Source of the DNA: Cupriavidus pauculus
GTDB taxonomy: Bacteria > Pseudomonadota > Gammaproteobacteria > Burkholderiales > Burkholderiaceae
NCBI RefSeq assembly: GCF_008693385.1
Contig: NZ_CP044065.1
Location: 3,534,001 to 3,598,000, forward strand
DNA length: 64,000 bases
Reading direction: 5' to 3'
The notes under the pieces were generated by a model. It had not been told where the DNA came from. It did no database searches and was given only the letters and a program-made list of their open reading frames with translations. The translations under genes and the position numbers were made by a program. Each line of letters starts with the position of its first letter. Position 1 is the first letter of the stretch. This document shows, piece by piece, positions 35,262 to 43,601 of the stretch.

Positions 35262-35644
35262 GCGCCCCGCAACCCGATGCAGCGGGCCCGAACGCGGCGG
35301 ACGTGCTTGCGCGCGTCGCCGCCACGCTGGAGTCCCGCAAGCCCGAGAACGGCGGCGACCCCGACAAGTCGTACGCCGCCAAGCTGTTCCACAAGGGCGA
35401 CGACGCCATCCTGAAGAAGATTGGCGAGGAAGCGACCGAGACGGTCATGGCCGCCAAGGACGCGCGCGCGGCGGGCCTGACGGCCGAGGCCACGGGCAAG
35501 GTCGTCTACGAGGTGGCCGACCTGTGGTTCCACAGCATGGTCCTGCTCGCGAAGTTCGGCCTGACCCCGGCCGACGTGATCCACGAGCTGGCGCGCCGCG
35601 AGGGCATGTCCGGGCTCGAGGAGAAGGCCAGTCGCAAGGAGTGA
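35258..35644 (+). CDS. hisE: Phosphoribosyl-ATP diphosphatase
   Basis: MazG-fold pyrophosphatase acting on PR-ATP, the second histidine step. The 128 residues contain [30 protein letters not shown] and [14 protein letters not shown], the Mg-binding EExxE/ExxD pattern. ATG at 35258 overlaps the hisI stop. It closes the his gene set. Confidence 0.95.
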   Translation: MSAPQPDAAGPNAADVLARVAATLESRKPENGGDPDKSYAAKLFHKGDDAILKKIGEEATETVMAAKDARAAGLTAEATGKVVYEVADLWFHSMVLLAKFGLTPADVIHELARREGMSGLEEKASRKE

Positions 35645-35709
35645 CGCCGGAGGAGTAAGGTAGAGGCTGTGAGGCCTTACCAGGCTACCAGGCAAGGAGG
35701 AGTGCGACG

Positions 35710-36114
35710 ATGGCTAACGACTTTACCGGGCAGGTGACGACGACTCCCGATGGCGCGGAGCTGGACAGCCTGCGCAAGCTGACCCACATCCTGTACGCGC
35801 TGTACGCGATCTTCTGGATCACCGGTGGCGTGACGGCGCTGATCGCGATCGTCATCAACTACGTCAAGCGCGACGATACCCACGGCACGCTCTACGCCTC
35901 GCACTTCGCGTGGCAGATCCGGACGTTCTGGTGGTATCTGGGGTGGATGGCCCTCAGCGGGGTCTTTGCAATCACCGTTTTGCTGTTCCCGCTGGCGATT
36001 GCCATGTGGAGCGTATTGTCGTTGTGGATGCTTTACCGTATCGTCAAGGGTTGGTTGTATCTGAACGATAACAAGCCCATGTACCGGGGCCCCGCCGAGT
36101 ACGCCGGCCGGTAG
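35710..36114 (+). CDS. Small integral membrane protein (DUF4870-like)
   Basis: The protein has 134 residues and three hydrophobic helices: LTHILYALYAIFWITGGVTA, a central pair around WYLGWMALSGVFAITVLLFP, and a C-terminal one through LSLWMLYRIVKGWLYL. The soluble termini are short. The arrangement resembles DUF4870-type membrane proteins often found between hisE and tatA in Burkholderiales. No enzymatic motif is visible. A ribosome-binding site AAGGAGG lies about 10 bases upstream. Confidence 0.85.
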   Translation: MANDFTGQVTTTPDGAELDSLRKLTHILYALYAIFWITGGVTALIAIVINYVKRDDTHGTLYASHFAWQIRTFWWYLGWMALSGVFAITVLLFPLAIAMWSVLSLWMLYRIVKGWLYLNDNKPMYRGPAEYAGR

Positions 36115-36464
36115 GGTTCGGTTTGGTTAACAAACCGTAATCCATCGGTCAGCGACAGGTCAGCGGCCGATTGGTAAATTGGCAATTGTGAAACGGATGC
36201 CCCGCGCGGCGGCAGCGTGACAGAACACACTGGTGTAATGTTCCATCAAGCCGCAACGAAACCTTCACGGAATCTCGGGATAATTGCGTTTTTTGCATGA
36301 TCCCGAGGCGAAGGCAGGGCAAATCTGTGCAAATAAGGGGGCCGGGAAGTCGTTTCCCGGTCTGATGTCACGCCGGGAACCGTCGTCCGGCGCGATCTTC
36401 GAAGGACGGTAATTTCGGGGCGGAACGGCGCAATCGCCGTTCGAGGCTTCATCAGGAGCAAGAA
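36115..36464 (+). other. Intergenic region before tatA
   Basis: 350 bases without a supportable gene. It starts with a short hairpin, CGGTTTG (36119-36125) pairing with CAAACCG (36131-36137), loop gttaa, without a T run. The rest probably holds the tat promoter, but no convincing -35/-10 pair was found. Some Burkholderiaceae carry a HIT-family gene in this spot; I see no trace of it here. Confidence 0.5.
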
Positions 36465-36695
36465 ATGGGTTCGTTTAGCATTTGGCACTGGCTGATCGTG
36501 CTGGTGATCGTCATGCTCGTGTTCGGTACCAAGAAGCTGCGCAATATCGGCCAGGATCTGGGCGGCGCGGTGAAGGGTTTCAAGGACGGCATGAAGGATG
36601 GCGAGAAGGAAGCGCAAGCCGACGCCCCGGCCAAGGAACTGCGCGACGCCACCACGATCGACGTCGAGGCCAAGGAAAAGTCGCGCCAGCAGTAA
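36465..36695 (+). CDS. tatA: Sec-independent translocase protein TatA
   Basis: Pore-forming component of the twin-arginine translocase. The 76 residues have an N-terminal membrane helix ([20 protein letters not shown]), the FGTKKLRN hinge, an amphipathic helix with [16 protein letters not shown] and a charged tail. ATG at 36465 follows AGGAGCAAG. Confidence 0.96.
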   Translation: MGSFSIWHWLIVLVIVMLVFGTKKLRNIGQDLGGAVKGFKDGMKDGEKEAQADAPAKELRDATTIDVEAKEKSRQQ

Positions 36696-36743
36696 GCGGC
36701 CGGCAGCTTCCTTGCAATTCGCCTTGTCTTCCGCCTCCCCGGC

Positions 36744-36770
36744 GGCCACGCCCAGCGTGGCCCGCTTTTC
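36744..36770 (+). terminator. Hairpin with T-rich tail between tatA and tatB
   Basis: Perfect eight-base stem GGCCACGC (36744-36751) and GCGTGGCC (36755-36762), loop cca, followed by cgcttttctt. The T run is imperfect, so partial termination is more likely than complete. Confidence 0.55.
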
Positions 36771-36794
36771 TTGTGTCCCAGGTTCGACGCCCGC

Positions 36795-37340
36795 ATGATC
36801 GATCTCGGCATTTCCAAGCTGGCACTGATCGGCGCCGTGGCGCTGATCGTGATCGGTCCCGAGCGCCTGCCCAAGGTGGCCCGCACCGTGGGCGCACTGG
36901 TCGGCCGTGCGCAGCGCTATATCAATGACGTCAAGGCGGAAGTCAGCCGCGAGGTCGAACTCGACGAACTGCGCAAGATGCGCACGGAGTTCGAGAGCGC
37001 GGCGCGCGACGTCGAGCAGACGATCCACAAGGAAGTGAACGACCTCAACCAGGAGGTCAAGGATCAGGCGCAGGCCGTCAGCGACGCGCTGAACGGCACC
37101 GCCACGGATGGCGCGGACAGCGGCAGCCCGTTCGGCAGCAGCGAGGGTCTCGGCTTCGTCCCGTCGTGGGACGCTGCCCACAAGTCGCACAATGGCCGCA
37201 AGAGCTGGCGCGTGAAGCAGGGCGCGCGGCCCATCTGGTTCAAGCGGCAGCAGAACACGCGCGTGTGGGTGCAGTCCGGCGCCGCGCGCGTCAAGCGACA
37301 TCGCCCCGCCCGCGGCGCGGCGCGGTCCTTCTTCGAATAG
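36795..37340 (+). CDS. tatB: Sec-independent translocase protein TatB
   Basis: Receptor component that with TatC binds twin-arginine signal peptides. The 181 residues start MIDLGISKLALIGAVALIVI, then GPERLPKVART, the TatB hinge. A long amphipathic and charged region follows, and the C-terminus is Arg/Lys-rich. ATG at 36795 was chosen because it places the conserved MIDLG at the N-terminus. Confidence 0.96.
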   Translation: MIDLGISKLALIGAVALIVIGPERLPKVARTVGALVGRAQRYINDVKAEVSREVELDELRKMRTEFESAARDVEQTIHKEVNDLNQEVKDQAQAVSDALNGTATDGADSGSPFGSSEGLGFVPSWDAAHKSHNGRKSWRVKQGARPIWFKRQQNTRVWVQSGAARVKRHRPARGAARSFFE

Positions 37341-37399
37341 GCATGCAGCTCGCCCACCGACCACAAGCATCCAGCCCGCGCGGCTGAGCGGTTTACGCC

Positions 37400-38194
37400 A
37401 TGAGCGACACGCATTCCCCAGATCCCCAGAATCCTCAGGACGAAGCGCAGGAAACCTTCATCTCCCACCTGATCGAGCTGCGCGAGCGGCTCGTGAAGGC
37501 GGTGGCCGGGGTGCTCCTCGTATTCGTCAGCCTGGTCTATTGGGCGCCCCTGATCTTCAACCTGTTCGCGCGGCCGCTGATGGAATCGCTGCCGAAGGGC
37601 GGCAAGATGATCGTCACGGACGTCACGGGCTCGTTCTTCGTGCCGATGAAGGTCACGCTGCTGGTGGCGTTCCTGATCGCGCTGCCGTGGGTGCTGTACC
37701 AGATCTGGCAATTCGTCGCGCCCGGCCTGTACCAGCATGAGAAGAAGCTGATCATGCCGCTGGTCTCGAGCAGCTACCTGCTGTTCCTGTGCGGCGTGGC
37801 GTTTGCCTATTTCCTCGTCTTTCCGACGGTGTTCCACTTCATGGCGCACTACAACGCGCCGCTCGGGGCGGAGATGTCCACGGACATCGACAAGTACCTG
37901 AGTTTCGCGATGACGACGTTCCTGGCGTTCGGCATCACGTTCGAGGTGCCCGTCGTGGTGGTCGTGCTCGTGCGCTTTGGCGTGGTGGAGCTGGCCAAGC
38001 TCAAGCAGATTCGTCCTTATGTGATCGTGGGCGCGTTCATCATCGCCGCAGTGGTCACGCCGCCGGATGTGCTGTCGCAGCTGCTGCTGGCTGTGCCGCT
38101 TATCGCACTTTACGAGCTCGGGCTGATCCTCGCGCGCTTCATCACGCCCCCCGCAGTCGCCGAACCGGCGGCCAGCGAGACCCCGGCCGAGTGA
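37400..38194 (+). CDS. tatC: Sec-independent translocase protein TatC
   Basis: Six-helix core receptor of the twin-arginine pathway, 264 residues. FISHLIELRERLVKAV at the N-terminus is the conserved signal-peptide-binding region. The central TM loops contain FVAPGLYQHEKKLIMPL, and FGITFEVPVVVVVL carries the conserved Glu. The C-terminal tail is acidic and Ala-rich. It completes tatABC. Confidence 0.97.
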   Translation: MSDTHSPDPQNPQDEAQETFISHLIELRERLVKAVAGVLLVFVSLVYWAPLIFNLFARPLMESLPKGGKMIVTDVTGSFFVPMKVTLLVAFLIALPWVLYQIWQFVAPGLYQHEKKLIMPLVSSSYLLFLCGVAFAYFLVFPTVFHFMAHYNAPLGAEMSTDIDKYLSFAMTTFLAFGITFEVPVVVVVLVRFGVVELAKLKQIRPYVIVGAFIIAAVVTPPDVLSQLLLAVPLIALYELGLILARFITPPAVAEPAASETPAE

Positions 38195-38607
38195 TATCGG
38201 TCCGCCGGACGCCTCGGTGTCCGGCGCGCGCGGTCTGCGCTGTATACCGTCCCTCCCGCCTTCTTCCGCACCGCCCCCGCGCAGCCACGGATTCGTCCGA
38301 TACCTGCAGCTAAGTCATTGATTGGATGCGCTTCATGCGCTGCATCATTGCGCAGGTCACATGGCGGAAGATGCGGCGCGGAAGGCGCGGGGACGTGGAA
38401 ATTTCCTGCAGACGCAAGGCCGGTGTGCACATCCGGGCTGTTGTTTCATGACAACAAAACGCGTCGGCATTCCGTGTTTACGGCGAAAAAGTCTTCTGGC
38501 GAGCGGGACCCCTGTCACATAATACGACGCAGACGTGAAGGTTAATGCGTCGCCCAAGCACTTGGGCAACCAAGATTTCCCAATCAGTTGACAAGGAAAG
38601 TGTCGAT
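38195..38607 (+). other. Long leader/promoter region of the porin gene
   Basis: About 410 bases between tatC and the porin ATG with no supportable gene. The proximal part contains an inverted repeat CGCCGGAC/GTCCGGCG without a T run, a possible tatC 3' structure. The distal part includes a CATAAT hexamer (38517-38522) that could be a -10, and a 5' leader hairpin just before the porin ribosome-binding site, listed separately. Confidence 0.5.
38552..38567 (+). promoter_or_regulatory. Perfect small hairpin in the porin mRNA leader
   Basis: GCCCAAG (38552-38558) pairs with CTTGGGC (38561-38567), leaving a two-base turn, 26 bases upstream of the AAGGAAAG ribosome-binding site. Such leaders in porin mRNAs are common targets of stability control; the role here is inferred. 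Confidence 0.5.
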
Positions 38608-39738
38608 ATGAAGATGAAACTGTTTGCAGCTGCCGTTGCCGCTCTGGCCGCCGGCGGTGCGTATGCCCAGTCGAGCGTGACCCTGTACGGCGTGGTTGAC
38701 GCCGGTATCGAATACCAAAACCACCAGCCCAACGTTGCTGGCAGCCACGACGTGGTTCGCCTGACCTCGGGCAACATGTCCGGCAGCCGTTGGGGCCTGC
38801 GTGGCGTGGAAGACCTCGGCGGTGGCCTGAAGGGCGTCTTCGTGCTGGAAAGCGGTTTCAGCGTTGACACCGGTACGTCGGGCCAAGGCGGCCGTCTGTT
38901 CGGTCGTCAAGCGTTCGTCGGTGTGCAGAGCCAGTACGGCACCCTGACCCTGGGCCGTCACCAAACGCCGTTCTATGACTTCGGTCTGGCCTTCGACCCG
39001 ATGGCCATTTCGACGAACTACTCGATCACCTCGCAAGGTACCGAGTTCCAGTCGCGTGCTGACAACTCCGTCAAGTACATCGGCACGTTCGGTGGCCTGA
39101 CCACCCAGTTGCTGTACTCGACCGGTAGCAACACCGGCGCGACCGCTGGCACGATCTACCAAGGTAACGCCGGCGAACTGGCTGGTAACTACCACACCGG
39201 CCGTGAGTACAGCGCAAGCGTGGTGTACAACGCTGGCCCGTTCTCGCTGGGCGCGATCTATGACGAAACCAACGTTGGTATCGTCGGTACGCCTGACGCC
39301 AAGATCCGCCGCGCTTCGGCTGCTGGTACGTACTCCTTCGGCCCGGCCAAGGTGTTCGCTGGCTACCGTTACGCCAAGGCTTCGGACGGCGCACGTCTGC
39401 CGGGCGGCACGCTGGCTAACGGCGTAGTTGCTGCTGACCGCTCGAACCTGTACTGGGCTGGCCTGGGTTACCAGCTGACCCCGGCTCTGTCGCTGACGGG
39501 CGCGGCTTACTACCAAGACTTCCGCAACACCGGTGCTGATCCGTGGAGCTTCGTTGTGTCGACGGACTACGCTTTCTCGAAGCGTACCGACGCCTACCTG
39601 AACCTGGCATACGCCAAGAACAAGGATGGCTCGACGCTGGGTCTGTCGGGTTCGGGCGCAGCAGGTTCGGGCTTCGGCGCGACCAGCGGCTCGGCCAACC
39701 AGTTCGGCGCTGTGGTTGGTGTTCGCCACAAGTTCTAA
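38608..39738 (+). CDS. Outer-membrane trimeric porin (Gram-negative porin family)
   Basis: General diffusion porin of the OmpC-like betaproteobacterial type. The 376 residues have a signal peptide ending GGAYA at residue 20. SSVTLYGVVDAGIEYQNH is the first strand, with SRWGLRGVEDLGGGLKGVF and GRQAFVGVQSQYGTLTLGRH as family signatures. The C-terminus ends VGVRHKF with terminal Phe, as needed for Bam assembly. Codon choice is strongly biased (ggt, cgt, aac), suggesting high expression. ATG at 38608 follows AAGGAAAG. Confidence 0.96.
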   Translation: MKMKLFAAAVAALAAGGAYAQSSVTLYGVVDAGIEYQNHQPNVAGSHDVVRLTSGNMSGSRWGLRGVEDLGGGLKGVFVLESGFSVDTGTSGQGGRLFGRQAFVGVQSQYGTLTLGRHQTPFYDFGLAFDPMAISTNYSITSQGTEFQSRADNSVKYIGTFGGLTTQLLYSTGSNTGATAGTIYQGNAGELAGNYHTGREYSASVVYNAGPFSLGAIYDETNVGIVGTPDAKIRRASAAGTYSFGPAKVFAGYRYAKASDGARLPGGTLANGVVAADRSNLYWAGLGYQLTPALSLTGAAYYQDFRNTGADPWSFVVSTDYAFSKRTDAYLNLAYAKNKDGSTLGLSGSGAAGSGFGATSGSANQFGAVVGVRHKF

Positions 39739-39778
39739 TTTGACGCAGGCGTAAGCCTGCATCGAATTGGGCTGAATC

Positions 39779-39817
39779 AAAACCCCGGCATCCGTGAGGA
39801 TGTCGGGGTTTTGTTTT
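39779..39817 (+). terminator. Rho-independent terminator of the porin gene
   Basis: AAAACCCCGGCATCC (39779-39793) pairs, with one mismatch, with GGATGTCGGGGTTTT (39798-39812), loop gtga, then TTGTTTTG. A smaller hairpin GCAGGC-gtaa-GCCTGC precedes it. Confidence 0.9.
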
Positions 39818-39882
39818 GTGGGATGCCAATGGGGAGGGTGGTGCGCAGGCTCGCACGACTGCCGAGCGGTCCCCGGTCCCTA

Positions 39883-40015
39883 CTCCCGGCTCCCAGCTCC
39901 CGGCTCCCGGCTCCCGGCTCCCGGCTCCCAGCTCCCAGCTCCCGGCTCCCGGCTCCCGGCTCCCGGCTCCCGGCTCCCGGCTCCCGGCTCCCGGCTCCCG
40001 GCTCCCGGCTCCCGG
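39883..40015. repeat. Heptanucleotide tandem array, 19 copies of CTCCCGG
   Basis: Nineteen head-to-tail units covering 133 bases, 16 of CTCCCGG and three of the variant CTCCCAG (units 2, 7 and 8). It runs directly into related GGTCCCC/GGTCCC units up to about 40060. Confidence 0.95.
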
Positions 40016-40184
40016 CCCCGGGCCCCCGGTCCCCGGTCCCCGGTCCCGGTCCCGGTCCCCGGCTTCTCGGACCGCGGGTCATAGGTCCGGGTCACAGGAT
40101 CGGGTCACGGGTCACGGGTCCGGGTCCGGGTCGTGGGCGTGGGCGTGGGCGTGGGGCGTGGGGCGTGGGTCGTGGGCGTGGAGC

Positions 40185-40261
40185 GGGAAGCGCGAAGCGG
40201 GAAGCGGGAAGCGGGAAGCGGGAAGCGGGAAGCGGGAAGCGGGAAGCGGGAAGCGGGAACC
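40185..40261. repeat. Heptanucleotide tandem array, 11 copies of GGGAAGC
   Basis: Eleven units in 77 bases: nine exact GGGAAGC, one GCGAAGC (unit 2) and one GGGAACC (unit 11). The purine-rich strand is the plus strand, opposite in base skew to the pyrimidine-leaning CTCCCGG array 170 bases to its left. Confidence 0.95.
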
Positions 40262-40296
40262 GCGTCGAGCCATCTCTCCGGCAACCACAGCCAAAA

Positions 40297-40325
40297 AAAA
40301 GCCAGGACACAGCGTCCTGGCTTTT
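40297..40325 (-). terminator. Terminator of the HtrA-type protease gene
   Basis: AAAAGCCAGGAC (40297-40308) pairs with GTCCTGGCTTTT (40314-40325), loop acagc. Read on the minus strand, the stem is followed by eight T (40293-40300 complement). It may also act on the plus strand. Confidence 0.9.
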
Positions 40326-40348
40326 CACATCCGCTACCGAAACACACC

Positions 40349-41545
40349 TCAATCCGGCTCATCCAGCGGCAGCGCACGCCGCGGCGGTGGCGGCCGCTTG
40401 CCGATCGTCACCGCCACATCCACCGGCTTGCTGCGCCGAATCACCTTCATCTTGATCTCCGCCCCCGGCTTCAACTGGGCAATGGAGTTCAGCAACGCCG
40501 TCGTATCGGTAATCGACTGGTTATCGACCGACACGAGCACATCGCCAGGTCTGACCCCGGCCTTGTCAGCCGGCCCGCCCTGAACCACCGCCGCAATCAG
40601 CGCCCCTTCCTTCGCATCGAGGCCGAACGACTCGGCAATCTCGGGTGTCATGTCCTGCGGCTCGACCCCGATCCATCCACGCGTCACGCTGCCGGTGGAG
40701 ATGATCGACTCCATCACCTGCTTGGCCGTGGAGACCGGAATCGCAAAGCCAATCCCCAGCGAACCGCCCGAGCGCGAATAGATCGCGGTGTTGATGCCGA
40801 GCAGATTGCCCTGGGCATCCACCAGCGCGCCACCCGAGTTGCCCGGGTTGATCGCCGCATCGGTCTGGATGAAGTTCTCGAACGTATTGATACCGAGGTG
40901 GCTGCGGCCTAACGCGGAGACGATACCCATCGTCACGGTCTGCCCGACGCCGAACGGGTTGCCGATGGCCAGCACCACATCGCCGACCTTGACGTTCTCC
41001 AGCCGGCCGAGCGTAATGGCGGGCAGGTCCTTGAGCGTGACCTTGAGCACGGCCAGATCGGTCTCGGGATCCGAACCGACGACCTTCGCGTTGGCCTTGC
41101 GGCCATCGGTCAGCGCGATCTCGATCTCGTCCGCGCCATCCACGACGTGGTGGTTGGTTAGAATGTAGCCCTCCGCGCTGACGATCACGCCGGAACCCAG
41201 GCTCGAGACCGGCTCCTGCCGCTGTTCGGGCGGACGATCGCCGAAGAAGAAGCGGAACCACGGATCTTCCGCCTGCGGATTGCGGGAACGCTTGGAGCCG
41301 TTCTTGCTCGTGAAAATATTGACGACGGCCGGCATGGCCAGTCTTGCCGCATCGCTGTAAGACCCTTCGGCAGCGCTGCCGGCGACATTGGGCACGACTT
41401 CCTTCAGTGCCACGATCGGCGAGCCGGATTGCACGGCGACGCGCCCCCGCTGCAGCCACTCAGGTTTCAGTGTGGCGACGACGAACCACACGGCCAGCAC
41501 GACGGTGACAGCCTGCGCGAAGAACAGCCAGAAGCGGCGCAACAT
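40349..41545 (-). CDS. Membrane-anchored HtrA/Do-family serine protease (DegS/DegQ-like)
   Basis: Periplasmic trypsin-like protease of the envelope stress response. The 398 residues have an N-terminal uncleaved-type helix ([20 protein letters not shown]), then the catalytic triad: His in [11 protein letters not shown], Asp in [12 protein letters not shown] and Ser in [15 protein letters not shown]. Only one PDZ domain follows (about 290-375), so it resembles DegS or AlgW more than two-PDZ DegP. Whether it is a sigma-E pathway sensor or a general protease cannot be decided. ATG at 41545; a longer frame is rejected because it runs into the divergent gene. Confidence 0.93.
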   Translation of the reverse strand: MLRRFWLFFAQAVTVVLAVWFVVATLKPEWLQRGRVAVQSGSPIVALKEVVPNVAGSAAEGSYSDAARLAMPAVVNIFTSKNGSKRSRNPQAEDPWFRFFFGDRPPEQRQEPVSSLGSGVIVSAEGYILTNHHVVDGADEIEIALTDGRKANAKVVGSDPETDLAVLKVTLKDLPAITLGRLENVKVGDVVLAIGNPFGVGQTVTMGIVSALGRSHLGINTFENFIQTDAAINPGNSGGALVDAQGNLLGINTAIYSRSGGSLGIGFAIPVSTAKQVMESIISTGSVTRGWIGVEPQDMTPEIAESFGLDAKEGALIAAVVQGGPADKAGVRPGDVLVSVDNQSITDTTALLNSIAQLKPGAEIKMKVIRRSKPVDVAVTIGKRPPPPRRALPLDEPD

Positions 41546-41564
41546 ATCGGAGATTGGACGAGGA

Positions 41565-42311
41565 ATGGAAACAAAAGAGTTTGAATTGTACTTGAACGAT
41601 CTGCTGGAAGTTCCCCGTTTCAAGGACTATTGCCCGAATGGACTGCAAGTGCAGGGTCGGCCCGAGATCACCCATATCGTCACGGGCGTGACGGCCAGCC
41701 TGGCGCTGCTCGATGCGGCGATCGAGGCAGGGGCGGATGCGATCCTCGTCCATCATGGCTACTTCTGGAAGAACGAAGATGCGCGCGTGATCGGGCAGAA
41801 GCATGCGCGGCTCAAGCGCCTGCTGACCGCGGATGTGAACTTGTTCGCCTATCACCTGCCGCTGGACAACCATCCCGAGCTCGGCAACAACGCGCAGCTC
41901 GCCGCGCAACTCGGCATTTCGCCGACGGGCCGGTTCTCCGACGATCAGCTCGGATGGACGGGCACGCTGCCGTGGCCGATGACGCTGCGCGAGTTTGCCG
42001 CGCACGTGGCGGGCGTGCTCCAACGCGAGCCGCTCGCACTCGGCGATCCGGAGAAGGTCGTGCGCAATGTGGGCTGGTGCACGGGCGGTGCACAGGGTTA
42101 CTTCGATGCGGCAGTGGCCGCGGGCGTAGACGTGTACGTGAGCGGCGAGGTATCGGAGCAAACCACGCACCTGGCGCGGGAGAGCGGCGTGGCGTACCTC
42201 GCGGCGGGGCATCATGCCACCGAACGCTACGGTATTCGCGCGCTCGGCGAACATCTGGCGCAGCGGTTCGCGCTGCGCCATACCTTCATCGATATTCCGA
42301 ACCCGGTCTGA
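41565..42311 (+). CDS. Nif3-like dinuclear metal centre protein (YbgI family)
   Basis: Hexameric toroidal protein of the NIF3/DUF34 family with a two-metal site; its physiological role is unsettled. The 248 residues contain [20 protein letters not shown] at the N-terminus, ILVHHGYFW with metal-binding His, [16 protein letters not shown] and, near the C-terminus, [18 protein letters not shown] with the remaining His/Glu ligands. ATG at 41565 follows CGAGGA. It starts 19 bases from the divergent protease gene. Confidence 0.93.
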   Translation: METKEFELYLNDLLEVPRFKDYCPNGLQVQGRPEITHIVTGVTASLALLDAAIEAGADAILVHHGYFWKNEDARVIGQKHARLKRLLTADVNLFAYHLPLDNHPELGNNAQLAAQLGISPTGRFSDDQLGWTGTLPWPMTLREFAAHVAGVLQREPLALGDPEKVVRNVGWCTGGAQGYFDAAVAAGVDVYVSGEVSEQTTHLARESGVAYLAAGHHATERYGIRALGEHLAQRFALRHTFIDIPNPV

Positions 42312-42743
42312 TTACGGACGCGCCTTCAGGCTGTCGCGAATCTCGCGCAGCAGCACGATATCTTCGGGCGGGGCGGCCGGTGCCGGCGCTTCTTCATGCT
42401 TGGCGCGCATCTTGTTGAAGGCGCGAACCATCATGAAGATGATAAAAGCCAGAATGATGAAGTTGACCGCAATGGTCAGGAAATTACCGTACGCGAAAAC
42501 CGGGACACCCGCTTTTTTCAAAGCATCGAGGGTGTAAGGCGTATTGGGTGGCGGATCGGCGAGCACGATGAACATGTTCGAGAAGTCCAGCTTGCCGACC
42601 ACTCTGCCGACAAGCGGCATGATCAGATCGTTGACCACCGAGTCCACGATCTTGCCGAAAGCCGCGCCAATGATGACACCGACGGCAAGATCGATCACGT
42701 TGCCGCGCATCGCGAAGGTTCTGAACTCTTGCATCATGCCCAT
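42312..42743 (-). CDS. mscL: Large-conductance mechanosensitive channel
   Basis: Pentameric emergency-release channel of the inner membrane. The 143 residues start [20 protein letters not shown], with TM1 [20 protein letters not shown], a periplasmic loop, TM2 from [19 protein letters not shown], and a charged C-terminal helix. ATG at 42743 has AAGGAGA about eight bases upstream on the minus strand. Its stop abuts that of the convergent Nif3-like gene. Confidence 0.97.
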   Translation of the reverse strand: MGMMQEFRTFAMRGNVIDLAVGVIIGAAFGKIVDSVVNDLIMPLVGRVVGKLDFSNMFIVLADPPPNTPYTLDALKKAGVPVFAYGNFLTIAVNFIILAFIIFMMVRAFNKMRAKHEEAPAPAAPPEDIVLLREIRDSLKARP

Positions 42744-42931
42744 GCGTTTTCTCCTTCTTTGTAGCTGCTGAGAGCTGGTGAGTTGGCGTTCCGAAGAGAC
42801 CTCCGAAGTCTTCAAGACTGCCGGAGGACCTTCGCGGATGCAAGTACCGATCCACCTATCGCACGGCCATGACCGATAATCGACCAATAACCTATAGGTA
42901 GTTCGCCTATCGCCGTCAGATGTGCCTCGGG

Positions 42932-42937
42932 TATAAT
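42932..42937 (+). promoter_or_regulatory. Consensus -10 hexamer before petA
   Basis: TATAAT 45 bases before the petA ATG. No good -35 is visible at 16-18 bases, so an activator may be involved or the match may be fortuitous. Confidence 0.4.
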
Positions 42938-42981
42938 TTTTGGTTGACGCAAGATCAAATTGACATCCCCTGGGGTTTGGA

Positions 42982-43599
42982 ATGAGTGACCAGCAGAACG
43001 TGAATAACGTGGACAAAGGTCGCCGCAATTGGTTGATCGCAACTTCGGTTGCGGGCGGCGTAGGAGGCGTGGCTGTAGCAGTTCCTTTCGTCAGTACCTT
43101 TGCACCCTCGGAGAAAGCCAAGGCCGCCGGCGCACCGGTGGAAGCTGACATTGGCGGACTCAAGCCTGGCGAGATGATGACCGTGGAATGGCGAGGCAAG
43201 CCGGTCTGGATTCTTCGCCGTACCCCGGAGATGCTGGCATCGCTCAAGAAGACCGATGCGGAAGTCGCCGATCCCAATTCCGACGTGCCCTTCACCATGA
43301 AGACGCCGGAATACTGCAAGAACGAAACGCGTTCCCGCGAAGACCACAAGGATCTGCTGGTCGTCGTCGGTATCTGCTCTCACCTCGGGTGCTCGCCTTC
43401 CGGCCCGTTCGCGGCCGGGTCCAATCCCCAGCTGGGCGCCGACCCGGGCTTCCTGTGCCCGTGCCACGGTTCCACCTTCGACCTCGCCGGCCGCGTGTTC
43501 AAGAACAAGCCGGCGCCGCAGAATCTTGACGTACCCCCGTACCAGTTCCTCACCGACACCAGGATCGTGATCGGCAAGGACGAGAAAGGAGAAGCGTGA
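42982..43599 (+). CDS. petA: Ubiquinol-cytochrome c reductase iron-sulfur subunit (Rieske)
   Basis: Rieske 2Fe-2S subunit of the cytochrome bc1 complex. The 205 residues contain a twin-arginine-type N-terminal anchor ([20 protein letters not shown]) and the cluster ligands in CSHLGCSP and [12 protein letters not shown]. Insertion of folded Rieske proteins uses the Tat pathway, whose genes lie about 5 kb upstream. The stop overlaps a possible GTG start of petB. Confidence 0.97.
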   Translation: MSDQQNVNNVDKGRRNWLIATSVAGGVGGVAVAVPFVSTFAPSEKAKAAGAPVEADIGGLKPGEMMTVEWRGKPVWILRRTPEMLASLKKTDAEVADPNSDVPFTMKTPEYCKNETRSREDHKDLLVVVGICSHLGCSPSGPFAAGSNPQLGADPGFLCPCHGSTFDLAGRVFKNKPAPQNLDVPPYQFLTDTRIVIGKDEKGEA

Positions 43600-43601
43600 C
43601 C

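Larger units (their letters stand above)
39739..40348. other. Repeat-rich intergenic region between the porin and HtrA-type genes
   Basis: 610 bases between convergent genes. It holds the porin terminator, a 19-copy heptamer array, an intermediate stretch of degenerate GGTCCC, GGGTCAC and GTGGGC units, an 11-copy heptamer array of different sequence and the HtrA-gene terminator. Because the repeat unit is seven bases, all frames stay open and give apparent proteins made of repeats such as SRLPAPG; these are not genes. Confidence 0.85.

Noticed and set aside
36115..36464. HIT-family gene expected between the small membrane gene and tatA in some relatives
   Set aside because: No HxHxH-type motif or suitable frame is present on either strand of this gap.
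39883..40261. Possible CRISPR array
   Set aside because: The units are seven bases long and directly adjacent, with no spacers, and no cas genes are in the window.
39794..40583. Open frames encoding SRLPAPG or PLPASRF repeats
   Set aside because: They are translations of the 7-base tandem arrays, which stay open in all six frames. They have no start context or domain beyond the repeats, and one frame runs into the antisense strand of the protease gene.
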